A stretch of DNA of 64,000 nucleotides from Wolfiporia cocos (GCA_029448655.1 JACCLO010000011.1:744001-808000), one strand, 5' to 3'. Counted from the stretch's first letter, positions 34,565 through 46,139 are shown. Numbers and translations are program-made. Notes: generated by a model not told the origin, from the letters alone.

Positions 34565-35445
34565 GGCAAACCAGGACATTATCATGATAGGCACGCCGGG
34601 TTCGATGATACGGCACGATCACGCGCGGATATCTTATGGGAAATCGCTCGGTTCCTTGAGCGGACGTATGCATTTGCTATGAAAGCGTGTGTACAGTCTG
34701 ATCGACTGATATGCCCAGTCATAGGTGTGAGAAGGGGAGGAAGCTGGATGGACTCATCTACACGCACCGCATCTCTGACAATCGTATGTGCGGGATCGCC
34801 AGAGAAACCTTTGGCCTGTTTACGAAGGTATGCGGGGACGAAGCCATGCGGATCGTGTCGATCGTGTCGACTATGTGGGAATTCGTACCCGAGCAAGTTG
34901 GCGCGTCTTCGGAGTTGGGACTCAAGCAGAAGTCCATCTTCTTCAAAGATGCAATCGACCACGGTGCTCGGATGGAGCGGCACTTCAACGATCAAGCATC
35001 AGCCAAGATGATTGTGATGTCGTTCTTGCAAACTGGACCACAGACATTGCAGCTACAAAAGGAGATGATCGATGACCACAAGCTACTCCCAGAGACTGCG
35101 GCGGGAACGCAGCTCCAGACTTACTTGCAAGACGAGGCGGAGAGCTATAGAAAGCAGATACAGGATCAGAGGTCGCAGTTAAGCGCTGCCCTGACAGCGC
35201 AGAACGCGGCGCATCAAGAGGAGGTACAAGAGTTGAAAGGGGCGAACCAGAGGCTGCGTAAGAGGTTATCCAAGGCTCAGTCGGACATGCGCAAGCTCTT
35301 AGAAGAGATAGCGCGGGCCACGACGTGGGGAAGAACCGCGGCACAGATGAATAGAGTTGGCAGACGAAAGATATTTCGCTTTTCAAGAGACGCGCATGTC
35401 GGGACGGATGGAATTGCTTTGATATCTTCAATCTTTGACAATTAG
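34565..35445 (+). pseudogene. AIG1-like P-loop GTPase, N-terminally decayed
   Basis: Remnant of a basidiomycete GTPase family. The first piece encodes FDDTARSRADILWEIARFLE after a disrupted G3 motif: in one frame MIGTPG, in the next GFDD, consistent with a lost base and an Asp-to-Gly change in DTPGFDD. A short intron (about 34687-34726) follows, then GRKLDGLIYTHRISDNRM, VCGDEAMRIVSIVSTMWE and FFKDAIDHGARMERH, the typical second half of the G domain. Residues from about 125 of the second frame form a Gln/Glu/Arg-rich coiled coil. No P-loop (GxxxxGKS/T) is found upstream, so nucleotide binding should be lost. The last exon, 34727-35445, is open. Confidence 0.6.
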
Positions 35446-35518
35446 TGTAACTGCACCCGCTTCAAAGTCGGGTAGAGCAACACATGGGGGTGGACTCGGT
35501 GGAGTGGCATGTTGCATG

Positions 35519-35604
35519 TAGTGATGTGCCAGGCCCGGCCCGGCTCAAAAGCCCCGGCTTTGGCCCGGCTTTGGACGGCCTTGGCTTTTCAAAACCTCAG
35601 GCCG
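35519..35604. repeat. 5' fragment of family-G MITE
   Basis: It starts TAGTGATGTGCC, follows the G1 sequence to CTTTTCAAAACCTCA and stops where the next TIR element begins at 35605. The rest of the MITE is missing. Confidence 0.65.
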
Positions 35605-37725
35605 TAGTGTTGCCGAAGTTCAGTTCGGTTCAGGTTCAGGGGGGTCTGGGGCTGGACCTAGAACCGAACCGACTGCAGGGAGCCCGAACCGGAACCTGAA
35701 CCTGGACTGAACCTGCTGAACCGGTTCAGCAGGTTCAGTTCAAGGTTCGAACTAGGTTCGGACCGCTAAGTCACTTGCTTTTATAGTGTGTAAAAATAAT
35801 ATTTTGGACACCAACTCTGGGTACCTTTCTATGTATACCAATCGTATACCTCATCTCCAGCAATATTGAAACCACTAGAATAACTACACTTCAAGTTTTG
35901 CAGTGCCTCAAGTATCCATTTGGTGTCTATTGGGCTGCTGCATTCTGAAGTGGTTCTTAGTCTTCTTCAGAGTGGTAAAACATAATTTGTTGATGCACAA
36001 TAATCACTCAAGGCAGCTATTTTGAGCAGTTCAGTAATCAGATTCCATGAGCAGAATGGGTGTGAATTAGCCTGAGGCAAAGCTCAATAACAAACCTTAT
36101 TAGACAGCTCTGTATATAACCTACAGTAGGATCATGGATACAAAGTGAAACATTATATCTACATTTTCTACTTCATCTAACAGCAGTGAATGTAGAAATT
36201 TGCTGGCCATGAGGGTGAATCTCTAATGTAGGATTGTCAAACCGTGTCATAGGGTACAAAATGCTGGGGAGCCACAATGCTCACACCCAGCTTAATACAG
36301 CTACAGATGAAACTACTACCCACTAGCTTGCCTTGTGTCACAAGCCAATTTCAAAGCCTAGTAGAACACCCTAGGTTGACACCCCATTCATGCCATACGC
36401 ACGCTACAGCACTCTACCCAAGCCCAGCTGGAATCCCACGGCAACGCTAGTAGGAGCCCTCCGCTATACAGGACACTACGGGCACTAGCAGGCCACCAGC
36501 AGTCTAACCCTAAACTCAGTCCAAGTCCCGGCAGCAAGAACCATACGCTGCCTAGTCCCTAAACCCCGGAGTCACGAGCCAACCCCTAGAATCCACAGGC
36601 TACGATAGCACGACGGTACGCCTTGTACAACTAAAGGCTAAACCGTCACCGCACATACGCTATACGCCGACTAGGGGCACGGTCTACATTCGCACGTGAC
36701 CCAGAACACTAAACCTAACGCCTCGCGTCCATACTGCACGGACACTCGCCATTACCGGCATAGACACTATACTATACTCCGTACGCACCCTGACCTACAA
36801 GTACAACAGGCAGGGATAATAACCCCAGGCTCTGCACGACTGAGAACCCTACCAGTCACAGAGCGCTATACCCCGATCGTGGCAGACCACGCCCGATCAC
36901 AGACTTAGAACCCCGCCATTACCGGCGCGCCTACGATCGACGAGAACCACCGATCGAACCCGACAGATTGGCTACACATTTAGATCCGCCCCTTATACGC
37001 TACGTCGCCATGGACATCCTCGCGTACCCCAGCGCTCCGATGCCATTACCGGCCCATAGCTCATAGCCAGTTAGATACCAGTACGTAGAGGCCTCTGAGC
37101 CGCCGTACACAAACATGTACAAATAGTTTAGGAGTATATATGCCAGGCAGTCTTGAGCGTAAACCTCAGACTTGTCTTGGCCTTTGATGGCTAGTGGTCC
37201 CGGGATCAGGAAGGCGCCTTTGAGCGAGCCCCCTTCCCCCGGTTGAGTGCTAGTTATTGCTTGTGTCACCTTGTCACTACGCATGCAAGGGCCACATGCC
37301 CTCATGTTGGCCACAGAACCTGATTTGCAACAGTGAATGCAGCCCAGTGCCACAGAAAGCACAGTAATTCCAACACAGGGTTGAGCTCTTGCCATAGTGG
37401 GAGACTGGAGTATATGAGTGCTGATGCTTGCCATGGTGAAGCCAGTTATCCATGACTTACTACAACAATACTATAGCAAAGATGGCAAGGCCATTATTGT
37501 AATTGATACTTATCCACCAGTAGCTACCAAGAATATGTCAATGCTAAGTGGTTCAAGGTTCAGTCCAGTTCGAACCTGGTTCAAGGGTACCAATGGCACC
37601 CCTGAACCAAGAACCGAACCTTGACATCCTACCCTGAACCGGACTTGGACTGAACCTGAACCTAGGTTCGGTTCAGGTGGTTCAGGTTCTGAACCTTGGT
37701 TCTGAACTGAACTTCGGCAACACTA
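35605..37725. mobile_element. hAT-like TIR element rich in GGTTCAGGTTC words
   Basis: Ends are TAGTGTTGCCGAAGTTCAG and, inverted, the same 19 bp at 37707-37725. The subterminal 160-180 bp at both ends are packed with GGTTCAG, GAACCG and CCTGAAC words. Flanks TCAGGCCG and ATAGTTAC differ, so no target duplication survives. The interior 35770-36330 shows no gene. A solo LTR (36336-37268) is nested inside. Without it the element is about 1.2 kb and non-coding. Confidence 0.7.
36336..37268 (+). repeat. Solo LTR of family A, with TSD CCTTG
   Basis: A 933-bp LTR beginning TGTCACAAGCC and ending GCTTGTGTCA, flanked by CCTTG at 36331-36335 and 37269-37273. It contains a TATATATGCC core promoter after ACATGTACAAATAG, a motif also found in the Gypsy-1 LTR. 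The 144-codon minus-strand frame here is not a gene. Confidence 0.85.
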
Positions 37726-37816
37726 ATAGTTACATCAACGACTAGTTGACTGACGTCTCCCAGCATTTCACACATGTCACTCGCACAATGTCACTCGCAC
37801 ATACTCCCACACTCCC

Positions 37817-38577
37817 ATGGGTTATAACGAACACATGCGACTTATGCTTCAAGATGCCATAAACACAAACCGAGTGCCGCTACTCACACGGGCCGCTGAG
37901 GCCGGTCTCATCAAGCTCAACGAATACTATTTTCGAGCTCTGGATTATCAATACAACACGATCGCAACGAGTGCGTTTTTATTCATATTCAGCTTGTTAA
38001 TAGATACATAAACTCACAATCACAAGTTTGTCATTCCGGTCTTAGACAGACGTGGTTCAACAACCTTACAAGTGACCGCAAAATGAGTGATTCGGCGATC
38101 TTTGAACACGTCTTCCGGGAGTATGAGAAGACAACACCCAAACCTGCAGATACGCCCCCTGCTGCAGCATTGATACGTACTGCATCAGGTAGCTTCCTGG
38201 ACATCCTCTCGCAAATTGTTGACGTCCCAGAAACCGTGACCGGACCTGTAGAGCGCTCAGAGCTCAACAGATGGATGAGTGGGGAGGGTGGGAAGGGGGA
38301 TCTCTGTTACCCTCTTGTTTGGTGGAAGGTAGGATCTGATTTATGTCATATAATGTCGTATAATAACTGTGTGATATATCAGGCTTATGCTCACGAGTTC
38401 CCTGTAATCTCATGCATTGCGCGTGGTTTTTTATGTATTCCCGCTGCCAGCGTGGCTGTTGAACGTTTGTTTTCTTCCTCACGTCAGCTATGTGCTGATA
38501 CCCGTAGCTCATTGAAGGCGGAGACGCTTTCCATAGCTACATCGGCAAAACGCGAACCCTTATATCTAGTCCGCTAA
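37817..38577 (+). pseudogene. hAT transposase, C-terminal half (decayed)
   Basis: The first exon (37817 to about 37970) ends LNEYYFRALDYQYNTIAT. After a presumed intron the frame resumes with QTWFNNLTSDRKMSDSAIF near 38048 and runs to LCYPLVWWK. A 54-bp GT/AG intron (38329-38382) follows, then AYAHEFPVISCIARGFLCIP and SVAVERLFSSSRQLCADTRS to a TAA. The last part is the hAT dimerisation domain; S(V)AVERxFS and RSSL are its signature. The N-terminal zinc finger and the RNase-H-like core with its acidic residues are missing. A related remnant, split by a Gypsy element, lies at 45120-45341 and 55143-55230. Confidence 0.75.
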
Positions 38578-38642
38578 CTATTGTAAATACCATCTCGGTA
38601 GATATACGTAGATATGGGCAGATACTACGTGCGGAGCACTAG

Positions 38643-38852
38643 CAGGATCAATGAGGACCGAAATGCTATTTTCAGGATCAAAGAGGACCGGAATATTGTT
38701 TGCAGGACCAAAGAGGGCAGACATGTGAATTGCAGGACCAAAGAGGACGGATCTATTATTTGCAGGACTAAAGAGGACAGCGACATTATTTGCAGGATCA
38801 AAGAGGATGTACATAATTATTGCAGGATTAACAAGGACATAATTCTTAATGA
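38643..38852 (+). repeat. 30-bp minisatellite, seven units
   Basis: Units start at 38643, 38673, 38703, 38733, 38763, 38793 and 38823, each beginning CAGGA(T/C)(C/T)AA and containing GAGGAC in most units. The period is exactly 30 bp, so both strands stay open: ten-residue repeats of the CRTKEDxxII type on plus and ten-residue repeats ending FGPAN on minus. There is no evidence of translation. The stretch 38860-40224 shows no gene I can name. Confidence 0.85.
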
Positions 38853-38859
38853 CATTGTT

Positions 38860-40224
38860 CAACGTGAGTACTGGTGAGGTGACACCGTCCCCTCAAGAGA
38901 AGCCAAACAATAACGCAACAACCAACTACATACATAAAGAGCTGTGTGCAGCAATCGCATTGCCCATTGCAGTGGGTGCGGTGAAGGTCAGCATATGGCT
39001 AGTAGTCGGTCTCAGCTACTCGATGACTTTGTGAGTGACCGTACAGATGAGTACATGTAGGCCACAATGAAGCTTAAGTTGGCACTGATGCCACTCGTTA
39101 CAGCTCGGCAAAGCGAATGCAAGTGAGCTAAAAAAGTTATCATACTTCCATATCTGGCTCTCCGCTACATGAATGTCACTGTTACGTTGTGTCATGACTC
39201 CATCGCTGTCAACGCCGCATCGCGCTGTTCGCAGCATGATATAAAGACCAGCTCCATCCACAGCTCCATGCCTCTGCCCTTTTTCTTCTTCCCTCATCAT
39301 GCCTGTGCATGATAACAAGGCCACTCCTGTGTCTGCCGTCCTATTTGAGTGAGTGCGTGCTCTAGTACCTGTACCTGTACAGTGTTATCATCACTAACGT
39401 TCAGCTCGGCTATGCCTATGTCGCTGGCTGCCTCTTCATAGAGACTTCTCACTGACTGGATCCTGAAAAACACATAGGCTGGGCTTTGTGATGAGATATT
39501 AGATGGTGTCATCATGCATACTGACCCTCTCTGCTTGCCTATCCAGAAAGCGGTCCTGTCCTCCCAGCAGGTATGCTCCAGCCCTCCTGCTTATAGCCCT
39601 ACTCATCCCCCTGACACACCTGTCTCACCTTGCTTTATTAGCCACAGCAGGCGGCACGAAGGCAGCGCCACCGACCCTCACATCGCCATATATGCGCTTC
39701 CCTGCACCTGATGTTGAAAATCACTACGCCAAGCCGGGTAAGCACAGCCGGAAGGCTGAGGGCGCGACAATTCAATCGAACAGGAACCAAGGTAAGGTAT
39801 GCTTTGGATCAAACCGGCGAGGCATTCTGACCCCTCCGAAACGCTTAAGTACAGGACGGGCGCTATGGCAAAAGTATGCGACAATCAGGTGCACCCCAAT
39901 GTTTTCGCCCCTTCGTCATTGCCCCCTGATGCTACAATGGCACTCGTCGCATGCAACAACGCATTACTTCCAACACCTGAGTCCCTTCCCGCACCTGTAT
40001 TCATTGCGGACATGGTGCATGTCTGATTGGCAGGCCTCCTCCACCCTGTCGTTCGTGGCGGACGTTGTGACTGTGCTCATGTGCGTCTACCTTCTTTCCC
40101 TTCCTGCTTGTAGCAACTCATTGCGGACATGCCCTGTACAGTGATAGTGAGTGCCATGCATACCTGCGGTAGTGGCAGCGCATGGGATCCACACCACGCC
40201 CATGACGTACGTTCACACTGATAC
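38860..40224. other. Stretch without recognisable gene
   Basis: The largest frame (213 codons at 39503-40144, plus) has Ser/Pro/His-rich composition, several Cys, and competing frames of similar length in the same place. No motif was recognised. It lies between a hAT transposase fragment and a solo LTR, so it may be transposon interior. Confidence 0.3.
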
Positions 40225-40759
40225 TGTTACGGTTTTACCAGGTACACCCGAATATTCTTTTGATGCCTCACTGTGTATGAGGACTTAGCGTTCAACCGCT
40301 GTACCCAGCGTTCCAAGGGCCTCCATTCAACCGTAGGCCCTGTTTCATGTATAACAACCCTATGCCCACTCTCCGCATTCGCATTGCGTTCTAGCTGATA
40401 TTCTGTGTCTAACCACAGTAGTTCTATGTTTCATCCCTTGTTGCGCGCAACCGCAACACTTCTCCTTTATTACTCATATCGTTAGCACAACGGACTTAAT
40501 AGTAGCAGTACCAAGGACACTATGACCCTGATTAACAGACCGTAGTATATAACCTGATGTAAATACCAGTCGAGTCCCTCAGCTCGACCTTGTTGAATTA
40601 CAAGGATCTTATACCCGTTCTCAAAGGCTTGAGCAATTAAGCCTGCAGCTTGTATATCGATGCTCTGACTCTGAGGAGTCCGACGAGTAGTGCGCTACTC
40701 GATACGCTGAGTAACTCAACTTAGTTATTTTGTGTTGAACGGATATTCGATCCATAACA
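40225..40759 (+). repeat. Solo LTR of the Gypsy-2 family, with TSD GATAC
   Basis: A 535-bp copy of the LTR at 56775-57317. It starts TGTTACGG and ends CCATAACA (CCGTAACA in Gypsy-2, a CpG transition). GATAC flanks it at 40220-40224 and 40760-40764. Shared blocks include GAGGACTTAGCGTTCAACCG and CTCAGCTCGACCTTGTTGAA. No internal region is attached. Confidence 0.9.
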
Positions 40760-40979
40760 GATACTAAGAGGGCGCTGCCGCACACGCCGTGGGAAGGAGC
40801 AAAGGTCAGAGACTACTTCTCTGTGGTGGATACTCCGTAGCCCCTTGTGTTAGTAGCCGGCTCTATTAACATGAAAAAAGTAATCACTGCACTGTGTGGA
40901 CACAATATATTCTAAAAGTTACAATCCTGGAACTGATGTCCTAGAGCGGTGCCCCCACACTGCCTAGGCGACCACTATT

Positions 40980-41105
40980 GTGTGGTCCCCACAATAACAA
41001 GGGTCTCAGACAATGTCCTCGTAATATCAAGGGCCTCAGGTGAGGTCCTTGCAATAGCAGGGCCTGAGCGCAGTGTCCTTGCAAGAACGTGCCTTCTGGG
41101 CGCTT
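40980..41105 (+). repeat. Degenerate 30-bp tandem repeat
   Basis: Three to four units with a 30-bp period, each with TCCT(C/T)GTAATA/GCAATA, AAGGGCCTCAG and GTGAGGT/GCAGTGT words. The period equals that of the minisatellite at 38643, but the sequences differ. Confidence 0.5.
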
Positions 41106-41249
41106 GCTATTGCGCGGACCTGCTACTATAAGGGGGTTATACATGAGTATACAGGTCCAGCCACATTTACAGGACCTGCTAGGTATATCTACGTAGATAC
41201 AAGTAGATCTACAGTCTCACACTTCGCTGATGTATGTGTACGAAACAGT

Positions 41250-41349
41250 GGCTACGCCAAGATCTCTAGTCTCCGGAAACCATTTAAACCATGTATATCA
41301 TATATGTACCGATTTTTTGTACATGTGTATTATATGGTTGGAGCCTTAT
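41250..41349. mobile_element. Right terminus of a second hAT element
   Basis: It ends ATTATATGGTTGGAGCCTTA, identical to the right terminal inverted repeat of the hAT element ending at 55336. The ACCATGTATA-type subterminal repeats and the ACTGATTTTCTGTACATG-like block are matched. The left end was not found, so this element (which may include the transposase fragment at 37817 and the minisatellite) is incomplete. Between 41350 and 42735 I see no gene. Confidence 0.7.
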
Positions 41350-42859
41350 GTGTCCCAACCAGTGGTTGTGAATTGTCACGCTCACGCATCTAGCACGCTG
41401 TGATTAGTACCGGCATTTTCGAGACATTACTTACTGCTGCTTCAATAACTAAATGCTCTGTATATGCTATGGGTATACAACAATAGTAGCTCAACTTTAA
41501 TATAGATAGTAGTGAAGATGGAATGGCTGACATCAATGACCACTTGTGGGGACTCCTTGGGCGGCAGCTCACATAAGCAAGTGTGTACTCAGAAACTACA
41601 TGCAGCACTAGAGGCTGAAGGTAGTGACTCGAGGACTATGGTGCATGTTCTAGCTATTCTATACTTAGCATCGTGGACTTGGTGAGCTTTCTGCGGGCAT
41701 TTTTGCTGATTCTTTGCAGATCTTGCATGATGACGGCAACCAGATGAAAGATGCCTGGAAGGCATTCCAACTGAGCCGACCCAAAAATCAAGGCACTTCA
41801 ACCATATATACGTTTGCCACAATCCGAGCTATCCGAAGAGTCTCTGCTTTCTTGTGATTTTTGAGGCGAATAAGCTAGACCCAAGGATCATGTTGCATAC
41901 AAAGTCATGAATGGGGAAGATATCAGATTGATAGCTGAGCAGGCATGCATTCGCACAATATTACTACTGGCGCATACACGTACCAACACAATTGTTGACA
42001 CTGTGATAACGTAAGGTGCACAACGCGGGTCAGGCAACGCTACAAGCTATAAGCATTCAAACGTTCACCGTCTGGGTGCGAGACTAGGACGCTTTGCTGT
42101 CGGAGACATCCGGATTAGATATTTTGTTACTTGTGTTCCCACACAAACAAGCTGATAAGAAAATTGTAACTGGAGACCTGCCCTAAAGCCTGAGGGAAAT
42201 TTAACCTTTTGCATTCCAATTTACGCTAAGACCCACTACCTCCGGTAGCGGGAATATTCAACCGTTTCATGGTATTTTACCTTTAATATGTTTGTGCTGA
42301 TGCTACTAAGATAGTGTGCATACAAACTCATCAAAGGATGACTAAGCAACGTGACGGAATCACTGTAAAATTAATGCGAATTCTGTGCAGTACAGTCTCC
42401 GAAATCGAAAACCACAGACTTGTAGAAAATTGCATTCCGCACAATTGCTTGCAGGTGGATTTCTGATCCTTGCCTTTGCTGAAATGCCTTAGCATTTACA
42501 CGGGAGGGGCTACAGTCAACGCCAAAACAAGCTATTTGAAATTGTCTTATCAATATCACTCACAGCACCGCCCGAGCCATCTGGCACTCACTCATGCCCA
42601 GGCGACGTCTATTCAACCTTAAAAATCTAGGGGCGCACTCAAGCTTGGAACGAGCATGTCCGGAAGATAATGATTGGGGTAAAGAGAGTGTGAGTTGGAC
42701 CATTAATACCGACCAATGACATTGACGGTAGTCCTATGTTGCTCCGGCAGCTAAACAGGGACACCGGCTGCCTCAGGATATGTTGGCAAGCTACAATCCA
42801 CCCGTTTAATTGTCAAAGGCAGCAGATGTACTGTAATTTAGTTGTGCTATATAGATACT

Positions 42860-43010
42860 ATAATCGCTCGCTGCGCTTCATGGATGCTTACCGTCGAGGA
42901 CTAGATGGACGACAGGCGGCATGGGCCAACAAAAAGTATCATGGACATCGTGTTTTGCCGGATAACATCTTGGCGAAATTCGACCACGCACACCCTTCAT
43001 CGTGGCTTTG
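42860..43010 (+). pseudogene. C-terminal remnant of a basidiomycete DDE transposase
   Basis: The frame encodes RFMDAYRRGLDGRQAAWANK followed by KYHGHRVLPDNI. I recall this C-terminal pattern from DDE-type transposase-like proteins that are abundant in Agaricomycetes. The catalytic segment expected about 60 residues upstream is not readable, so only the tail remains. The open frame containing it is 42736-43014. Confidence 0.5.
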
Positions 43011-43219
43011 TTGATTGTAGGCATCATAAAGCTTTATTGAAGTATACATGCTGCTAACTGAATAGACGGTGTCGTACAGATGGGAAGTGGCGATACGGGC
43101 AAGCGCTTGGACTAATGCGCGAAATGAGAACAGCGCTTGACCGATAACTCCTACGTGATGGGCCGATTTGGAAGTGTAACGACTATGTCACGTAGCAGTC
43201 ACGTATTGGAACGTTTGTA

Positions 43220-44340
43220 TGAGGACTATGTTACCAGTTGTTGAATGGCGAAGAGGTATGGTGCGAATCTCCACGGAACGCGACTATCACTGGTACACAT
43301 ATGCAACCCTACGCCTTCTCTACGTTGTTTGCACATACAAGGAGAGTTATGTACTTCTGACCCTCTTTCTTCTTCAGATTTGAAGCATCTCTGGTATTGA
43401 TATTCTACCCTGTTAGCAACCAATGAGCGATGCGGAGCAAGAGAAAGTTACACGATCACATCATGATCGCCATCAGAACCTGATCGGACCCTTTGTTTGG
43501 AGCTGAGCTGTTCCTGTTGCAATATACTACGACAGGGACAGCTCAGCTGATAAACGTCCAATCATCGCTACCAATGGCAAGTCTGCTTTTCATTGAAGCT
43601 GAAACTACCATGCAGGCGATCGCGAACATCATTGCGAGCCATGGTTAGATGCTGAGCCCGGTATTTTCTGTAAGTTGCATGCGCAGATTGCTGCCAATCC
43701 CAATCTTCTAGAGTCGTCCACAAGGTATCGTCGACGACACTCTCAAACAGATCGGAAAAGTGGTGGAAAGTACGACCCTGAAAGTGGGTAGGTGGTGGTA
43801 CAGCCCCGTTTCATTTTTGCACGGGCTGTTGTGCAGCGGCCAGTCTTACCCAGCATGCGTCAAGAACGAAACACATTAACGAGATGATAATACTTCTCCA
43901 AAACCAGAACTCCAAGCTTCCGCAAATCCTGAAGACCATCTTTGCGGAAGGCTGATACAGTCGTGCATTTCGTTTGAGGGTTGGATTGATTCGATTCTCA
44001 GTTTTTTGGATGTGGTACATGCAATTAAATGATAAACGCATCAGCACCAACAACCTCGCCACTATGGCACACGACTCCGAACCGTCGTCCTCGGTGGGTA
44101 GTCGTCGGACACCTCGAAGTGGAAGCCTCGTCTCTCTGATGGATTTATGACCCATCGCGGAGACCGCGAGGTCACCCTCTTTACTTCACGAACCGCCTGG
44201 CAGCGATCACACTGTGAAGAGGCTCAGCGTGCAAGCTGTCCAACAGGAGACAATCGTCTATGCCGCTATTTGCAGCGAAAACCTACTCTGCTACCGGATC
44301 TATAACTCGTGCGTCGAGGTCAGCATGATAAAGTCAGCAT
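43220..44340. repeat. Segmental duplication, copy 2 (pairs with 32820-33920)
   Basis: Collinear with 32820-33920. A plus-strand frame begins MAHDSEPSSSVGSRRTPRSG near 44063; copy 1 lacks two bases at the start of that frame. The minus-strand 114-codon frame (43811-44155) overlaps it. I cannot decide which strand was coding, and neither has a recognised domain. Confidence 0.5.
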
Positions 44341-44639
44341 GCCTAGAGGTTGACCTAGTGATCGCGAGATCTGCAGATCGAGATTGGAGCTATCGCCGAG
44401 CCCCCGCCGTATGGTTTGAGGGCATTCGACATCAAGCGAGAAGTGCTCATTGTATGAACGTGACTCTGAATACCGTGCCCGCTCAATTACAATATCTGAT
44501 TGTGTTTCATATGGATGACGGCAGGTTGCGAGCATCATTACCGGCCAGTGAATAATCAGCTGAGCTGCCATCAGCGTTCGAAGTCCAACTTCATTCTGTA
44601 TCAAAAAAGAAGCAGAGACAATTGCTTACGATCGCGACA

Positions 44640-44844
44640 AGTCCGCAGCTGCATGCCGGACATCGCGTTTTGACGGTGATACAATCTTCAGTTGGGAACT
44701 ATTTTGAGTCATGCTATCGATACTGATACTAATATTTCTGCTTCTTGTAGAACGAGACTGGTCAGCCACCAGGGTTTTTCTACTGTTCAACGGGAAGCTA
44801 CGCGTCGTTCTCCGGTGTTATATGCGACGGTCGTGGGTAGCTCT
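44640..44844 (+). promoter_or_regulatory. Upstream region of P450-3, cut off by a hAT insertion
   Basis: It matches the reverse complement of 10070-10260, upstream of P450-2: ACTGGTCAGCCACC, TTCTACTGTTCAAC, CTCCGGTGTTATATGC and GTAGCTCT blocks. In P450-2 the sequence continues without break into the promoter. Here it stops at GTAGCTCT (44837-44844) and resumes with GTAGCTCTGACTATGCCGC at 55337. Confidence 0.8.
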
Positions 44845-45119
44845 TAAGGCTCCAACCATATAATGTATATACCATGTATACATGGTTGATATATATACTA
44901 TATACATGTATTTACACATGGCCGAGTACATGGTATATACATGGTATATTATATGGTATATGGTTGTTGTGAATGCATTCATATTATATCCTCAATTGTT
45001 GTCTTGAATATGTACTTGAGCTACATATAATGTGTCTTGCAGATTGTATGGTGCAGTAGCAATATGAGATTTGGACAATCTGTTGGCTGCTGTGCAAATG
45101 CAAAGATGTTAAGTCATAA

Positions 45120-45341
45120 TTCACATGCTCTGCTTACCCTCTCATTTGGTGCAAGGTAAGATCAGATTTGTGTTTATGTTATTTATCATCGCATATAGTG
45201 ATTGCATCATGCATTGGACTCATGCATAAAAGTATCCCATCATCTCACACATTGTGCACAACTCCTAAGCCATTCCAGCTACTAGTGTGGCTGTTGGACA
45301 CTGAACACCAATTTATTCCTTGCATCAGCCAAGTGCTGATA
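45120..45341 (+). pseudogene. hAT transposase remnant, left of the Gypsy insertion
   Basis: It matches 38300-38490: TGGTGCAAGGTAAGATC keeps the exon end and intron donor, and GTGTGGCTGTTGGACACTGA is a broken version of the SVAVER segment. It ends at TGATA, the Gypsy-1 target site. The continuation is 55143-55230. Several frameshifts are present, so it is not functional. Confidence 0.65.
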
Positions 45342-45763
45342 TGTCACGGGCAAAAGCTTTCCCTAACGATAACGAAACCGATCCGGTCCCCCGAGTCCCC
45401 AAGCCCAGCCAGACCCGGATCATACCTTGGAAACGTCTAGATATGACACAAGGTCCGGTTCCCACACGGCCACAATGACCGCTACGTATTCAATATGTTA
45501 CTCCGCTTCTATGTTTCACAGTCTGGTTTAGACTCCTACCCTAGTCTCACACCAGACTCCCTAGTTACCATATACGGCTATTATAGTACAAACATGTACA
45601 AACAGCCTGAGAGTATAATAGCAGGCCTCGCTCAGCTGTAGAGTTTCAGTCAATTATCTTAATCTGCCAACTGCCCTTCGCTTAAGAAATCGCAGTTGCG
45701 AGCTAGGTTTGCACGCAGAATAATCTGCTAACTGCGGCAGATTAATCTACTGTGACAATAAAA

Positions 45764-45853
45764 TGGCACATCCCGGATTCGAACCAAGGACCTTAGCACA
45801 GATGAGAATAACAGCATCGCAGCATACATTAGCCAACTGAGCTACAGTGCAAC
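45764..45853 (-). ncRNA. tRNA-like segment, left arm of element A
   Basis: On the minus strand the A box is TAGCTCAGTTGG (45833-45844) and the B box is GGTTCGAATCC (45775-45785), both matching the tRNA promoter consensus. A TTTTATTG run follows the 3' side. Four of seven acceptor pairs can form. The region between D and T arms is longer than in a plain tRNA. Confidence 0.55.
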
Positions 45854-46139
45854 TAGTGTCTGCCCCATTTTAAGCAATATATAGAGTATTTTGTAAACTT
45901 CATTTTCGCAGTTTAACATCTTCCATAACACAAATACAAATGAATCTGCCTCTAAAGACCTGTGATTCCAGTGTATTCAGCTTCCCCATGGTGAGTTGCT
46001 CCAGGTCAAGCATGGTAAATCAAGCTACCACTATCATTGATTTCTTTATGCTTGTTGGAGCAGTTAGTTGCCTTGATGATTTGCGAAAATTGTGTGTAAA
46101 ATTTGTGTTATATATATTTTAATTGGTCAATGATACCTG

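Noticed and set aside
37000..37434. 144-codon minus-strand ORF
   Set aside because: It overlaps the end of the solo LTR at 36336-37268 and its flank, and no domain is visible.
38643..38852. CRISPR array
   Set aside because: The units are contiguous 30-bp repeats without unique spacers, in a eukaryotic context. It is a minisatellite.
39503..40144. 213-codon ORF as a host gene
   Set aside because: Low-complexity Ser/Pro/His composition, overlapping frames of similar length, no motif and no paralogue in the window.
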